Of a DNA stretch of 64,000 bases, positions 19,033 through 40,931 are shown in pieces. Location of the stretch: the NCBI RefSeq assembly GCF_003952385.1, contig NZ_CP034444.1:1-64000 (forward strand), given 5' to 3'. Origin of the DNA: Mesorhizobium sp. M1D.F.Ca.ET.043.01.1.1 (GTDB taxonomy: Bacteria > Pseudomonadota > Alphaproteobacteria > Rhizobiales > Rhizobiaceae). The notes below the pieces were generated by a model that was not told the origin of the DNA, did no database searches, and was given only the letters and a program-made list of their open reading frames with translations. The translations under genes were made by a program, and so were the position numbers. Position 1 is the first letter of the stretch. Every line of letters begins with the position of its first letter.

Positions 19033-19866
19033 TTAGCTCTTGCGCTGATGGCGCGAGCGCAGGATGAACTTGTCGGTCGCCTTGTTGGACCGCGTCTTCT
19101 TGCCCTTGGTCGGCTTGCCCCAGGGCGAAACCGGATGACGGCCACCCGAAGTGCGGCCTTCACCACCACCGTGCGGATGATCGACCGGGTTCATGGCCAC
19201 GCCGCGGTTGTGCGGGCGCTTGCCGCGCCACACCGTGCGGCCGGCCTTGCCGTCGTTGATGTTGCCGTGGTCGGGGTTCGACACGGCGCCGACGGTGGCC
19301 ATGCAGGAGCCGTGCACGACACGCTGCTCGCCCGAGTTGAGGCGCAGGATCGCCATGCCCTGGTCGCGGCCGACGAGCTGGGCGTAACCGCCCGCCGAAC
19401 GGGCGACCTGGCCGCCCTTGCCCGGCTTCAGCTCGATGTTGTGGACGATCGTGCCGACCGGCATCGAAGCCAGCGGCATCGCATTGCCCGGCTTCACGTC
19501 GACCGCTTCGCCGGCCACGATCTTGTCGCCGGCAGCCAGACGCTGCGGCGCCAGGATGTAGGACAGCTCGCCGTCGTCATACTTGATCAGCGCGATGAAG
19601 GCGGTGCGGTTCGGATCGTATTCGATACGCTCCACCGTGCCGACGACATCATACTTCTTACGCTTGAAGTCGATGATGCGGTACGAACGCTTGTGACCGC
19701 CGCCGATGAAGCGGGCCGTGATGCGACCGTAATTGTTGCGGCCGCCCGACTTGGTCAGGCCTTCGGTCAGACCCTTGACGGGCTTGCCCTTGTAAAGGCC
19801 CGAGCGGTCGACGATGACCAACTGGCGGGTGCTCGGCGTTACCGGGTTGAATTTCTTGAGTGCCAT
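19033..19866 (-). CDS. rplB: 50S ribosomal protein L2
   Basis: L2 of 277 residues, needed for subunit association and peptidyl transfer. Starts [20 protein letters not shown] and contains [20 protein letters not shown]. The conserved peptidyl-transferase His region is [20 protein letters not shown]. Confidence 0.98.
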   Translation of the reverse strand: MALKKFNPVTPSTRQLVIVDRSGLYKGKPVKGLTEGLTKSGGRNNYGRITARFIGGGHKRSYRIIDFKRKKYDVVGTVERIEYDPNRTAFIALIKYDDGELSYILAPQRLAAGDKIVAGEAVDVKPGNAMPLASMPVGTIVHNIELKPGKGGQVARSAGGYAQLVGRDQGMAILRLNSGEQRVVHGSCMATVGAVSNPDHGNINDGKAGRTVWRGKRPHNRGVAMNPVDHPHGGGEGRTSGGRHPVSPWGKPTKGKKTRSNKATDKFILRSRHQRKS

Positions 19867-19888
19867 TGTCCTGTCCTCGCGGCCTTGC

Positions 19889-20182
19889 TCAGAGACCCGT
19901 CGCGACGTCGATCGACTGGCCGTCGGCCAGCGTCACAACCGCCTTCTTGACGTCGCCCTGGCGGCCAACCGTGCCGCGGAAGCGCTTGATCTTGCCCTTG
20001 CGGACGAGTGTGTTCACGGCCGTCACCTTGACGCCGAAGAGCGCTTCGACGGCGGCCTTGATTTCCGGCTTCGACGCCTTCTTGGCGACGTTGAAGACGA
20101 CCTGGTTCTGCTCGGAAGCCATGGTCGACTTTTCAGTGATCGCCGGCGAGACGATCACGTCGTAGTGACGAAGGTCGGTCAT
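19889..20182 (-). CDS. rplW: 50S ribosomal protein L23
   Basis: L23 of 97 residues, docking site at the exit tunnel for trigger factor and SRP. Contains [20 protein letters not shown] and [20 protein letters not shown]. Its first four bases overlap the end of rplD (ATGA). Confidence 0.98.
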   Translation of the reverse strand: MTDLRHYDVIVSPAITEKSTMASEQNQVVFNVAKKASKPEIKAAVEALFGVKVTAVNTLVRKGKIKRFRGTVGRQGDVKKAVVTLADGQSIDVATGL

Positions 20183-20799
20183 TTGAAGCGCTCCTCGAGA
20201 GCCTCGACGGCGGCCTTCGAAAGGACCAGCGTGCCGCGGCGCAGAATGTCGTAGACGTTGATGCCCTGGATGGGCAGCACGTCGATGTTCGGAATGTTGG
20301 TCGCCGCCAGCTTGAAGTTCTGGTCGAGCTCGGCGCCGCCGATCACCAGGGCGTTGGTGAGCCCGAGCGTCTCGAGGCTTGCCGCCAGCGCCTTGGTCTT
20401 GCCTTCGGCGAGCTTCAGCTCGTCGACGATGATCAGCGAAGCGCTCTTGGCCTTGGCCGAGAGAGCATGCTTGAGGCCCAGCGCGCGCACCTTCTTCGGC
20501 AGCTCGTGCTCGTGGCTGCGCACGACCGGGCCGTGTGCCTTGCCGCCGCCGCGGAACTGCGGAGCGCGAGCCGAATGGTGACGGGCGCGGCCCGTACCCT
20601 TCTGCTTGTACATCTTGGCGCCGGTGCGCGCGATCTCGGCGCGGCCCTTGGCCTTGTGCGTGCCCTGCTGCTTCTTGGCGAGCTGCCAGCGCACGACGCG
20701 CTGCAGGATGTCCTCGCGCGGATCAAGGCCGAAAATCTCCTCGGAGAGTTTCACCTTGCCGGCGTCCTTGCCGCCGAGCGTTGTGATCTTGAGGTCCAT
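20179..20799 (-). CDS. rplD: 50S ribosomal protein L4
   Basis: L4 of 206 residues, whose loop reaches the exit tunnel. In E. coli it also represses the S10 operon; no S10-leader equivalent is evident here. The tunnel loop appears as [20 protein letters not shown] followed by [10 protein letters not shown]. Shares the base at 20799 with the rplC stop (TAATG) and overlaps rplW by four bases. Confidence 0.98.
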   Translation of the reverse strand: MDLKITTLGGKDAGKVKLSEEIFGLDPREDILQRVVRWQLAKKQQGTHKAKGRAEIARTGAKMYKQKGTGRARHHSARAPQFRGGGKAHGPVVRSHEHELPKKVRALGLKHALSAKAKSASLIIVDELKLAEGKTKALAASLETLGLTNALVIGGAELDQNFKLAATNIPNIDVLPIQGINVYDILRRGTLVLSKAAVEALEERFK

Positions 20800-21515
20800 T
20801 ATTCCGCTCCCTCGGTGGCCGGGGCTTCGTTCTTGGCGGTAGCAGCGCGGATCGCGGCAGGCTTCGGCGCGTTGGCCGGCAGCGCAACCTTGGCCGCGTC
20901 GCGGACCAGGATCCAGGCGCCCTTGACGCCGGGAACGGCGCCGCGGATCAGGATCAGGCCACGGTCGGCATCGGTCGAGACGACCTCGACATTCTGCGTG
21001 GTAACGCGGACGTCGCCCATGTGGCCGGCCATCTTCTTGCCCTTGAACACCTTGCCGGGGTCCTGGCGCTGGCCGGTCGAGCCGTGCGTGCGGTGCGAGA
21101 CCGAGTTACCGTGCGTGGCGCGGCCACCACCCATGTTGTGCCGCTTGATCACGCCCTGGAACCCCTTGCCGGTCGAGGTGCCGGTGACGTCGACCTTCTG
21201 GCCGGCGACGAAGTGCTCGACGGTGAGCTCGGCGCCGACGTCGATCATGTTGTCGGCGGAGACGCGGAATTCGGCGAGCTTCGCCTTCGGCTCGACGGAG
21301 GCGGCGGCGAAATGGCCGCGCATCGCCTTCGACGTGTTCTTCACCTTGGCAAGGCCAACGCCGAGCTGGACGGCGGTGTAGCCGTTCTTCTCCTGCGTGC
21401 GCTGCGCCACGACCTGGCAGTTCTCCATCTGAAGAACGGTGACGGGAACGTGTTCCCCGGCATCGTTGTAGATGCGGGTCATTCCCACCTTCTTTGCAAT
21501 CACACCTGAACGCAT
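20799..21515 (-). CDS. rplC: 50S ribosomal protein L3
   Basis: L3 of 238 residues, an assembly initiator near the peptidyl transferase centre. Starts [20 protein letters not shown]; the conserved loop contains [20 protein letters not shown] with the Gln that is methylated in E. coli. An Ala-rich C-terminal extension ([15 protein letters not shown]), common in alphaproteobacteria, follows the core. Confidence 0.98.
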   Translation of the reverse strand: MRSGVIAKKVGMTRIYNDAGEHVPVTVLQMENCQVVAQRTQEKNGYTAVQLGVGLAKVKNTSKAMRGHFAAASVEPKAKLAEFRVSADNMIDVGAELTVEHFVAGQKVDVTGTSTGKGFQGVIKRHNMGGGRATHGNSVSHRTHGSTGQRQDPGKVFKGKKMAGHMGDVRVTTQNVEVVSTDADRGLILIRGAVPGVKGAWILVRDAAKVALPANAPKPAAIRAATAKNEAPATEGAE

Positions 21516-21608
21516 CGGTTCAATTCCTTTAGAGTTCCCTGTCGGGGCTGACGCCCCTCCACGCCTCTTGTTCCTTCAGAGTTCCGGGTCGCCCCGCCCT
21601 CTTGTTCC

Positions 21609-21917
21609 TTAGAGCTTGATCTCGACGTCGACACCGGCGGCCAGATCGAGCTTCATCAGAGCATCGACCGTCTGCGGGGTCGGGTCGACGATGTCGAGCA
21701 GCCGCTTGTGGGTGCGCATCTCGAACTGCTCGCGGCTCTTCTTGTCGACGTGAGGCGACCGGTTGACCGTGAACTTTTCGATCCGCGTCGGCAGCGGAAT
21801 GGGGCCGCGGACGTTGGCGCCGGTGCGCTTGGCGGTCGACACGATTTCGCGCGTCGAGGCGTCGAGCACCCGGTGGTCAAACGCCTTAAGGCGGATGCGG
21901 ATATTCTGTCCGTTCAT
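21609..21917 (-). CDS. rpsJ: 30S ribosomal protein S10
   Basis: S10 (NusE) of 102 residues, a 30S head protein that also joins NusB and NusG in antitermination. Starts [20 protein letters not shown], with [20 protein letters not shown] and a C-terminal [13 protein letters not shown]. The 93-base gap to rplC contains two near-direct copies of CCTCTTGTTCCTT. Confidence 0.98.
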   Translation of the reverse strand: MNGQNIRIRLKAFDHRVLDASTREIVSTAKRTGANVRGPIPLPTRIEKFTVNRSPHVDKKSREQFEMRTHKRLLDIVDPTPQTVDALMKLDLAAGVDVEIKL

Positions 21918-21940
21918 GCGTCAATTCCTTGTTCTGGCGC

Positions 21941-21959
21941 GGCGCGGGCAGCCCGCGCC
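21941..21959 (-). other. GC-rich hairpin in the tuf-rpsJ gap
   Basis: GGCGCGGG and CCCGCGCC form a perfect 8-bp stem with a CAG loop (plus-strand reading). No T tract follows on the minus strand. It separates the str genes (rpsL to tuf) from the S10 genes and could modulate read-through or mRNA processing. Confidence 0.5.
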
Positions 21960-21983
21960 CGCGACAGATCCGTTTCGTCCAAA

Positions 21984-23159
<1,176 letters not shown>

Positions 23160-23221
23160 GTGATGTCTCCATTCCTTGCCCGTGCGGGGCTCAAATTAAG
23201 GTCTCGTGCAACCCGCTCGAG

Positions 23222-25312
<2,091 letters not shown>

Positions 25313-25341
25313 GGGAGGTGCCTCTCAGTCTCGTTCGCGCT

Positions 25342-25824
<483 letters not shown>

Positions 25825-25874
25825 TCAATCTCGTGGCACGGCGCAGTCAAAAAAAGCGCCGAAGCCGGAAACCC

Positions 25875-26246
25875 TTACTTCGGACGCTTGGCACCGTATT
25901 TCGAACGGCGCTGCTTGCGGTTCTTCACACCCTGCGTGTCGAGCACGCCGCGGATGATGTGATAGCGGACGCCCGGCAGATCCTTGACGCGGCCGCCGCG
26001 GATCATGACCACCGAGTGCTCCTGAAGGTTATGGCCTTCGCCCGGGATGTAGCCGATCACTTCGAAACCATTGGTCAGGCGGATCTTGGCCACCTTGCGC
26101 AGCGCCGAGTTCGGCTTCTTCGGCGTCGTGGTGTAGACGCGCGTGCAGACGCCCCGCTTCTGCGGGTTCTGCTGCATGGCCGGGACCTTGTTGCGCTTCA
26201 CCGGCGCCAGGCGCGGCTTGCGGATCAGCTGGTTGACGGTAGGCAT
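25875..26246 (-). CDS. rpsL: 30S ribosomal protein S12
   Basis: S12 of 123 residues, at the decoding centre. The start is [20 protein letters not shown] at 26246, behind AGAGGG. The two streptomycin-resistance hot spots are wild type ([13 protein letters not shown] and [13 protein letters not shown]). First gene of the ribosomal superoperon; a candidate promoter lies about 245 bases upstream at 26493-26521. Confidence 0.98.
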   Translation of the reverse strand: MPTVNQLIRKPRLAPVKRNKVPAMQQNPQKRGVCTRVYTTTPKKPNSALRKVAKIRLTNGFEVIGYIPGEGHNLQEHSVVMIRGGRVKDLPGVRYHIIRGVLDTQGVKNRKQRRSKYGAKRPK

Positions 26247-26708
26247 TAAACCCTCTTGTCTCTCAATTCCGTGTCTCGCCCTGTCAGGGCCGCTCAAAGC
26301 GTCATTTCCATACGCAAATTCGGGCAACACACCGCGCCTCGCGGTCCTGCCCGAACAAATTGCAGAGGAAGCGGAAGCCGCTTCATGCGCGCCGGAGATG
26401 TCTTTTCGCTCGTAAAACGAACCCTGTTTGAGGCAAACTCCAAGGCGCGTCGCCTCGGAAAGGAAAGTCTCACATCGGTTCTGACGTGGCGGCTTCTACC
26501 CGCAAGGCCCCTGTCCGTCAACCCCGGAACGGGAAATATTGCGCGCCTTCCGAAGCTTGGCAGCCATGCGGAAAACGCATGTAATTTTCTTGCGTCTTTT
26601 TTCAAGGACGAGGAAGAAAGTGACCGGCTTTCACCTGTCATCCCGGCCGGCTTCGTGCAAAAAGCGGGCATGAATGGCAAAAAGCCGCTCTTCCGGAGGA
26701 ATCAGCCC
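26247..26708. other. Divergent spacer between rpsL and the 93-residue protein gene
   Basis: This 462-base stretch has no supported gene. It must hold the promoters for the leftward ribosomal superoperon and the rightward small gene. I see one sigma-70-like promoter on the minus strand (26493-26521) and no terminator. The frames open through it have unconserved, low-complexity translations. Confidence 0.6.
26493..26521 (-). promoter_or_regulatory. Candidate promoter of the ribosomal superoperon
   Basis: On the minus strand TTGACG (26521-26516) and TAGAAG (26498-26493) are separated by 17 bases. TTGAC matches the alphaproteobacterial -35 well; the -10 is weaker. A start here would give a leader of about 240 nucleotides before rpsL. 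The call rests on spacing and motif alone. Confidence 0.45.
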
Positions 26709-26990
26709 GTGAACGACAACGAAGAGCGCCCGGTCACAATCATCACTGGCCGGGTGTGGCGGCGAAAAGGCGGCAAGCCGGAGGGCGTGCATGTGATGCT
26801 GGTCGCGCCCGACGATGATTCCGCCGTGCGCCGCGCGCTCGAATCGCTGGCGGCGGAAGGATTCGCCGAAGCCGAGCTCGACCAGATCGGCGACATGGAA
26901 GGCGCGCCCGACGAAGAGCCGCATCTGTCGGCCTATCAGGGAGCGCTGGAAGGCGAGGTTTCGATCGTCACGTTCGACGAACCGATCTGA
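26709..26990 (+). CDS. Small acidic conserved protein of unknown function
   Basis: 93 residues from the GTG at 26709, which has GGAGGA eight bases upstream; the frame stays open to 26256 but no better start is seen there. The protein reads (M)NDNEERPVTIITGRVWRRKGG, then GVHVMLVAPDDDSAVRRALESL, and ends EGEVSIVTFDEPI. It is acidic, without signal peptide or membrane segment. The alternation of beta-like and helical stretches suggests a small alpha/beta fold. I cannot assign a family or function. It is divergent from rpsL and precedes the oxidoreductase gene by 99 bases. Confidence 0.7.
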   Translation: MNDNEERPVTIITGRVWRRKGGKPEGVHVMLVAPDDDSAVRRALESLAAEGFAEAELDQIGDMEGAPDEEPHLSAYQGALEGEVSIVTFDEPI

Positions 26991-27089
26991 TTCGAGACGC
27001 CGATCCCCGCGGCACGATGTCATCGCGGCTTGCCGGGCAGCTCTGTCCTGCCTAGAAACACCTGTCTCTTCCAATCCCTCGGAGCTCCC

Positions 27090-28019
27090 ATGACCAGCAA
27101 CCCCATCAGGCTCGGCATCGTCGGCGTGGGAAAGATCGTCCGCGATCAGCATCTCCCCGCCCTGGCGAAGGACGCCAGCTACCAGCTTGCGGCCGCGGCG
27201 AGCCGCCACGGCAAGGTCGACGGCATTCCGAATTATCCGACCATTGAGGCGATGCTCGCGGCCGAGCCCAGCCTGGAAGCCGTCTCGCTCTGCATGCCGC
27301 CGCAGTTCCGCTACGACGCGGCGCGCACGGCGCTCGAAGCCGGGAAGCAAGTCTTCCTGGAGAAGCCGCCGGGCGCCACCGTCAGCGAAGTCGAGGATCT
27401 GAAGGCGCTTGCCGCGAAGAGAGGCGTTTCGCTCTTTGCCAGCTGGCATTCGCGCTATGCGCCGGCGGTCGAGGCCGCGCGGGCTTTCCTGGCCTCGGCG
27501 AAAATCAGCTCGGCCGCCATCAACTGGAAAGAGGACGTGCGCCGCTGGCACCCGAACCAGGAGTGGATCTGGGCGCCGGGCGGCTTCGGGGTGTTCGATC
27601 CGGGCATCAACGCGCTGTCGATCGCCACCCATATCCTGCCGCCGATGTTCATCACCTCGGCCGTGCTCGACTTTCCGGAGAACCGCGCTTCGCCGGTCGC
27701 GGCGCATGTCGCTTTCCGGACCTCGAACGGCCTGCCGGTGACGATGGAGCTCGACTGGCTGCAGACCGGTCCACAGAGCTGGGACATCCTGGCCGAGACC
27801 GACAAGGGCAAGATGGTGCTCTCGGGCGGCGGCGCAAAACTCGCCGTCGACGGCAAGATCATCCATGACGAGCCGGAGGCCGAGTATCCGATGCTCTACA
27901 AGCGCTTTGCGGAGATCGTGCGGGCCGGCGTCTCCGACGTCGACCTGGCACCGCTGCAACATGTCGCCGATGCCTTCATGCTCGGCAAACGAAACGTGGT
28001 CGAGGCGTTCTTCGACTGA
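27090..28019 (+). CDS. Gfo/Idh/MocA oxidoreductase, galactose/arabinose 1-dehydrogenase-like
   Basis: An NAD(P)-dependent oxidoreductase of 309 residues. The start ATG at 27090 has GGAG six bases upstream. The Rossmann motif is LGIVGVGKIVRDQHLPAL and the catalytic Lys is in FLEKPPGATVSE. The stretches LFASWHSRYAPAVE, WKEDVRRWHPNQEWIW and GGFGVFDPGINALSI closely follow the L-arabinose 1-dehydrogenase of Azospirillum brasilense and the related D-galactose 1-dehydrogenase, including the Asp and Asn of FDPGIN. It probably oxidises such a sugar to its lactone, the first step of a non-phosphorylating route. No other sugar-pathway genes are nearby, so the exact substrate is open. Confidence 0.85.
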   Translation: MTSNPIRLGIVGVGKIVRDQHLPALAKDASYQLAAAASRHGKVDGIPNYPTIEAMLAAEPSLEAVSLCMPPQFRYDAARTALEAGKQVFLEKPPGATVSEVEDLKALAAKRGVSLFASWHSRYAPAVEAARAFLASAKISSAAINWKEDVRRWHPNQEWIWAPGGFGVFDPGINALSIATHILPPMFITSAVLDFPENRASPVAAHVAFRTSNGLPVTMELDWLQTGPQSWDILAETDKGKMVLSGGGAKLAVDGKIIHDEPEAEYPMLYKRFAEIVRAGVSDVDLAPLQHVADAFMLGKRNVVEAFFD

Positions 28020-28040
28020 GGTGACGGGACTGGCGGGCCG

Positions 28041-28706
28041 TCAATCCACGATCGCGATCGCGAAGCCGTCATAGCCCTTGGCGCCGACGGTCTGGATGGC
28101 GGTGCCGTCAAGCCGCTTCTCGCCGCCGATGAATGAGAAGGCGGCGCGAGCCCCTTCGACATTCACGTCGCCGCTCCTTTCGTCCACCACGGCGCCGTCG
28201 CGGATGACGTTGTCGCAGACGATGACCGTGCCTGAGCGCGCCAGCTTCATTGCCCAATCGAGATAGTTCGGGTTGTTCGGCTTGTCGGCGTCGATGAAGA
28301 TCAAGTCGAACGGACCGGCATTTTCATTCGCCAGCGCGGCAAGGGATTGAAGCGCGGGACCGATCCGCAGGTCGACCTTGTCGGAAACCCCTGCCCGCTC
28401 GAAATTCGAGCGCGCAATCTTGGCGTGGTGTGGGTCAAGCTCAAGCGTCACGACCTTGCCGTCGGCAGGCAGGGCCCTTGCCATCCAGACGGTCGAGTAG
28501 CCGCCGAGCGTGCCGATCTCGAGCACTTTTTTCGCGCTGCCAATCCGCACCAGCAGCGAAAGCAATTTGCCTTGCGCGGCGGAAACATCGATCGCCGGCA
28601 GGCCCTGCTCGCGGTTGGCTGCAAGCACCGCGTCAAGTGCCGGATCCGCATCGAAAAGAGAGGAAACGATATAGTCGTCGACGGCCGTCCAAGTCCTGGC
28701 GCTCAT
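28041..28706 (-). CDS. Class I SAM-dependent O-methyltransferase
   Basis: 221 residues of the caffeoyl-CoA/catechol O-methyltransferase family. The SAM motif I is VLEIGTLGGYSTVWMARAL, an acidic end of strand 2 is VVTLELDPHHAK, and the metal-binding part is FIDADKPNNPNYLDWA followed by VIVCDNVIRDG. The substrate is unknown. It converges on the oxidoreductase gene (21-base gap), and its upstream side faces the rpoC terminator. Confidence 0.85.
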   Translation of the reverse strand: MSARTWTAVDDYIVSSLFDADPALDAVLAANREQGLPAIDVSAAQGKLLSLLVRIGSAKKVLEIGTLGGYSTVWMARALPADGKVVTLELDPHHAKIARSNFERAGVSDKVDLRIGPALQSLAALANENAGPFDLIFIDADKPNNPNYLDWAMKLARSGTVIVCDNVIRDGAVVDERSGDVNVEGARAAFSFIGGEKRLDGTAIQTVGAKGYDGFAIAIVD

Positions 28707-28754
28707 GGTTCTCCTCGTCCTTAGCGGGAATGCAAAGAGGCGTAACCGGAATGC

Positions 28755-28782
28755 AAAAAGGGGCCACGCGGGCCCCTTTTTC
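28755..28782 (-). terminator. Rho-independent terminator after rpoC
   Basis: GGGGCC and GGCCCC pair around a five-base loop (ACGCG on the plus strand), flanked by A5 on the left and T5 on the right. On the minus strand the stem is followed by a T tract, so it ends the rplJL-rpoBC transcript. The symmetric flanks mean it could also work in the other direction. Confidence 0.9.
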
Positions 28783-28803
28783 TTTCTCTCATCCCATCCG
28801 CGC

Positions 28804-33000
<4,197 letters not shown>

Positions 33001-33148
33001 GCCGTTCTCCTTTTCGGGGTCCTCGAAAACCCCTTGCATCGTTCGCGGGCCGAATGCCCGCAGACTGGCCGGCCTGACCGGCCGAAGAATTTGAGGGGCG
33101 CGCCGCGTCTTGGGTTGCGGCGCGCCATTGCCTTACTCGGCCGCGCCC

Positions 33149-37285
<4,137 letters not shown>

Positions 37286-37422
37286 CGTCGCTCCTTAGCT
37301 CGATTCTCGGGGCAAACCTCGCCGCGGTTCGCCTTGCACTGCGGGCCGCTTCGGCAGCCCCTGTCTGTTTCTCCGGACCGCCCTTGCTTGGCGGCAGCCG
37401 GTTAAAACGGGAGAAAAACCCG

Positions 37423-37454
37423 TTTCCTGAAGGCCGTTTCCGGCCCTCAGGAAA
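37423..37454 (-). other. Long hairpin between rplL and rpoB
   Basis: TTTCCTGA pairs with TCAGGAAA and, inside it, GGCCG pairs with CGGCC around TTTC, giving about 13 pairs with one interior mismatch. A short weaker hairpin, AACGGG paired with CCCGTT, follows at 37406-37425 on the rpoB side. In other bacteria this gap carries an attenuator or RNase III site that sets the ribosomal protein to polymerase ratio; that role here is inferred from position and structure. Confidence 0.6.
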
Positions 37455-37505
37455 GAGGTTTTCAAACGTCTCGCGCAACGTGAAGCCTCCCTTCGTCAAG
37501 GGAGG

Positions 37506-37532
37506 GGGCGGACGGCGCGAGACCGTCCGCCC
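37506..37532 (-). other. Perfect 10-bp hairpin just after rplL
   Basis: GGGCGGACGG and CCGTCCGCCC are separated by seven bases. It starts eight bases beyond the rplL stop codon. A second hairpin (CTCCCTT and AAGGGAG, 37492-37509) follows. No T tract follows the first stem, so partial termination or a processing and stability role is more likely than full termination. Confidence 0.65.
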
Positions 37533-37539
37533 TCGCCTG

Positions 37540-37920
37540 TTACTTCAGCTCGACTTTGGCGCCAGCTGCTTCCAGCTGAGCCTTGAACTTGTCGGCGTCG
37601 GCCTTGGAAACGCCTTCCTTGACCGGCTTCGGAGCCGCCTCGACCAGGTCCTTGGCTTCCTTGAGGCCAAGACCGGTGATGGCGCGGACTTCCTTGATGA
37701 CGTTGATCTTCTGGGCGCCGGCGTCGGCGAGAACGACGTCGAATTCCGTCTTCTCTTCAGCCGGAGCAGCAGCAGCGGCAGCGCCACCGCCAGCAGCGGC
37801 AACCGCCACCGGAGCAGCGGCCGAAACGCCCCACTTCTCTTCCAGGAGCTTCGACAGCTCGGCCGCCTCGAGGACGGTCAGCTTCGAAAGGTCGTCTACG
37901 ATCTTTGCGAGATCAGCCAT
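37540..37920 (-). CDS. rplL: 50S ribosomal protein L7/L12
   Basis: L7/L12 of 126 residues, the multimeric stalk protein that recruits translation GTPases. It has the N-terminal dimerisation part ([20 protein letters not shown]), an Ala-rich hinge ([20 protein letters not shown]) and the C-terminal factor-binding domain ([20 protein letters not shown]). The start at 37920 fits the family; two extra codons upstream are possible. Confidence 0.98.
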   Translation of the reverse strand: MADLAKIVDDLSKLTVLEAAELSKLLEEKWGVSAAAPVAVAAAGGGAAAAAAPAEEKTEFDVVLADAGAQKINVIKEVRAITGLGLKEAKDLVEAAPKPVKEGVSKADADKFKAQLEAAGAKVELK

Positions 37921-37974
37921 TTGCATATTCCTTCGTAAGGTTCGAACGTGTGTTTGTGATAGCGAGGAACGGCC

Positions 37975-38493
37975 TCATGCCGCCTCGTCCTTCCGGGCGT
38001 AAGCGCCGATGACGCGCGCGACCGAAGCCGCGGGTGCATTGACGATCTGGGCGATCCGGGTTGCCGGCGTGGCGATCATGCCAACCAGCTTGGCGCGCAG
38101 CTCGTCGAGCGACGGCAGTGTGGCGAGTGCCTTCACACCGTCGGCGTTGAGCGAGGTGGTGCCCATTGCGCCGCCGAGAATGATCAACTTGTCATTCCCC
38201 TTGGCGAAATCGGACGCGACCTTCGGCGCCGCAACCGGATCCTCCGAATAGGCGATCAGCGTCTGTCCCTTGAACAGGTCGACGATCGATGCGGAGTCCG
38301 TGCCCTGAAGAGCGATTTTGGCGAGACGGTTCTTCGCGACTTTGACGGTGCCACCGGCGGCGCGCATTTTCGACCGAAGGTCGTTCATTTGCGCGACGGT
38401 GATACCGGCGTAGTGGGCCACGACGACTGAACCCGCGCTCGTGAACGCTTCGTTCAGGCCCGTGACGAGTTCGCGTTTTTCCGCTCTGTCCAC
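37975..38493 (-). CDS. rplJ: 50S ribosomal protein L10
   Basis: L10 of 172 residues, base of the L7/L12 stalk and, in E. coli, repressor of its own operon through its mRNA leader. Starts [40 protein letters not shown] is the conserved rRNA-binding stretch. Followed by rplL after 54 bases and preceded by a structured 386-base leader. Confidence 0.98.
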   Translation of the reverse strand: MDRAEKRELVTGLNEAFTSAGSVVVAHYAGITVAQMNDLRSKMRAAGGTVKVAKNRLAKIALQGTDSASIVDLFKGQTLIAYSEDPVAAPKVASDFAKGNDKLIILGGAMGTTSLNADGVKALATLPSLDELRAKLVGMIATPATRIAQIVNAPAASVARVIGAYARKDEAA

Positions 38494-38879
38494 TGCCTAT
38501 CTCCAGTTGACCCCTGCCCCATCGATGGGAACATTCCCATTTAGAGGTCAGGCGTCGGGTTGCCTTTTGCCGGCCGGGCCATCCAAAACGGATCTCCCGA
38601 ACGGCGCTCGAGGATCCTGCCCCCTTTCGCCACACCTACGGCAAAGCCGGCGATGCGCTGACAAAAGGCAAACACGGTTCGAACCTTTCATTGGAGCTTG
38701 TCGCTCCTTTGTCGGGTCTTCACCCGTCTCATGCAGGCCCATTCGAATTAAGGCTTTGGGCCGCCTGCAATCTCGGACAGGATATCCGGAAACCCTTCGG
38801 CTTCCGGGATACCGGGCCGCCGACGGATCGGCGGTCCGGAATTCTTGATGCGACCGGCCTGAAGCCGGTCAAGCGACAC
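38494..38879 (-). promoter_or_regulatory. Structured rplA-rplJ gap, candidate L10 leader
   Basis: No gene is supported in these 386 bases. On the minus strand, in order, it can form GACCGGCTTCAGGCCGGTC, a hairpin around GGACCGCCGATCCG, a CCGGAAGCC/GGGTTTCCGG structure, CGGGTGAAGACCCG, and GGAGCGACAAGCTCC. A long-range pair between TTGCCTTTTG and CAAAAGGCAA encloses the last part before rplJ. This layout resembles the autoregulatory L10 leaders of other bacteria. A promoter may also lie here but none is convincing. Confidence 0.5.
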
Positions 38880-39578
<699 letters not shown>

Positions 39579-39582
39579 GATC

Positions 39583-40011
39583 TTAGCCCACCACTTCCAG
39601 GCCCATCGAGCGGGCGGAGCCCTCGACCATGCGCATGGCCGCCTCGACGTCGTTTGCGTTCAGGTCCTTCATCTTCTGCTCGGCGATCTGGCGCACCTTG
39701 TCGCGCGAGATCGTGCCGGCCTTGACCTTGCCCGGCTCCTTCGAGCCCGACTTCAGGTTGGCGGCCTTCTTCAGGAAGTAGCTCACCGGCGGCGTCTTCA
39801 TGACGAAAGTGAACGACTTGTCCTGGTAGTAGGTGATGACGACCGGGATGGGCGAGCCCTTCTCCAGCTCCTGAGTCTGCGCGTTGAACGCCTTGCAGAA
39901 CTCCATGATGTTGATGCCGCGCTGACCAAGCGCCGGGCCGATCGGGGGCGACGGCGTGGCCGAGCCCGCGGCAACCTGGAGCTTGAGCTGGCCTGCAACT
40001 TTCTTAGCCAT
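39583..40011 (-). CDS. rplK: 50S ribosomal protein L11
   Basis: L11 of 142 residues, part of the GTPase-associated centre and the thiostrepton-binding site. Starts [20 protein letters not shown], with [20 protein letters not shown] and [18 protein letters not shown] at the end. The 161-base gap from nusG has no gene; a small CCGGTTTTTCCCGG hairpin lies near its rplK end. Confidence 0.98.
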   Translation of the reverse strand: MAKKVAGQLKLQVAAGSATPSPPIGPALGQRGINIMEFCKAFNAQTQELEKGSPIPVVITYYQDKSFTFVMKTPPVSYFLKKAANLKSGSKEPGKVKAGTISRDKVRQIAEQKMKDLNANDVEAAMRMVEGSARSMGLEVVG

Positions 40012-40172
40012 CTCTATTCCTGCCTTTTCTCATGCCGGGAAAAACCGGCGGTTGCAGTCTGGTGGTGCGGTTCCAGCGGCCGGCTAAACCGCTTTCGCCT
40101 CCCACCCGTTCATGACAGCGCGCTTCTTCGCGCCGCCGATCCCTCTCGCCCGCGGCTCAAGGGATCTCCGGA

Positions 40173-40700
40173 TCAGCCCTTTTCGACCTGTCCGAATTCA
40201 AGATCGACGGGCACCGCGCGCCCGAAGATCGAAACTTCCACCTTGAGGCGCGCCCGCTCCTCGTCCACTTCCTGGACGAAGCCGTTGAAGGATGCGAACG
40301 GACCGTCCGAGACGCGGATCGCCTCGCCGATCTCGAAGGTGACCGAGGGCTTCGGCCGCTCGACGCCTTCCTGCACCTGGTTCAGGATGCGCTGCGCCTC
40401 GGTTTCGGTGATCGGCACCGGCTTGGAATCGCCCAGGAAGCCGGTGACCTTCGGCGTGTTTTTGACCAGCGAGAACACGGCGTCCGTCAGGTTGGCCTTC
40501 AGAAGCACATAGCCCGGGAAGAACTTGCGCTCGGCATCGACCTTGCGGCCACGGCGGATCTCGACGACCTTCTCGGTCGGCACCACGATCTGCTCGATCT
40601 CACCGGACAGGCCCTTCTGCTTGGCCTTGTTCTCGATGTCCTCGGCGACCTTCTTCTCGAAGTTCGAATAAGCGTGGACGATGTACCAGCGCGCAGTCAT
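40173..40700 (-). CDS. nusG: Transcription termination/antitermination factor NusG
   Basis: NusG binds RNA polymerase and links it to Rho or to the ribosome through S10. The 175 residues comprise the NGN domain (RWYIVHAYSNFEKKVAEDIE, FFPGYVLLKANLTDAVFSLV) and the C-terminal KOW domain (IRVSDGPFASFNGFVQEVDE). Lies 27 bases downstream of secE. Confidence 0.98.
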   Translation of the reverse strand: MTARWYIVHAYSNFEKKVAEDIENKAKQKGLSGEIEQIVVPTEKVVEIRRGRKVDAERKFFPGYVLLKANLTDAVFSLVKNTPKVTGFLGDSKPVPITETEAQRILNQVQEGVERPKPSVTFEIGEAIRVSDGPFASFNGFVQEVDEERARLKVEVSIFGRAVPVDLEFGQVEKG

Positions 40701-40727
40701 TTCACGACCTCTCCGTAATCGCCGAAC

Positions 40728-40931
40728 TTAATGTCCGAGGCCCAAAACCAACTCGATCGCATAGCCCATGGCTATGTCGGCGGCGAAGAAGAAAATCATG
40801 GCGATGACCGCGAACACCAGAACCATCACCGTCGAGATCATGGTCTCGCGGCGCGAGGGCCATGTCACCTTGGCCGTCTCCGCACGAACCTGCTGGAGAA
40901 AGGTGAAAGGGTTTGTGGTTTTCGAAGCCAT
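40728..40931 (-). CDS. secE: Preprotein translocase subunit SecE
   Basis: A 67-residue single-span subunit that clamps SecY. Contains FLQQVRAETAKVTWPSRRET, the conserved amphipathic part, then a transmembrane segment (VMVLVFAVIAMIFFFAADIA). Located between tRNA-Trp and nusG, the standard order. Confidence 0.97.
   Translation of the reverse strand: MASKTTNPFTFLQQVRAETAKVTWPSRRETMISTVMVLVFAVIAMIFFFAADIAMGYAIELVLGLGH

Noticed and set aside
26256..26708. N-terminal extension of the 93-residue protein by 151 codons
   Set aside because: The ribosome site GGAGGA before GTG 26709 and the unconserved, variable composition upstream argue for the short form.
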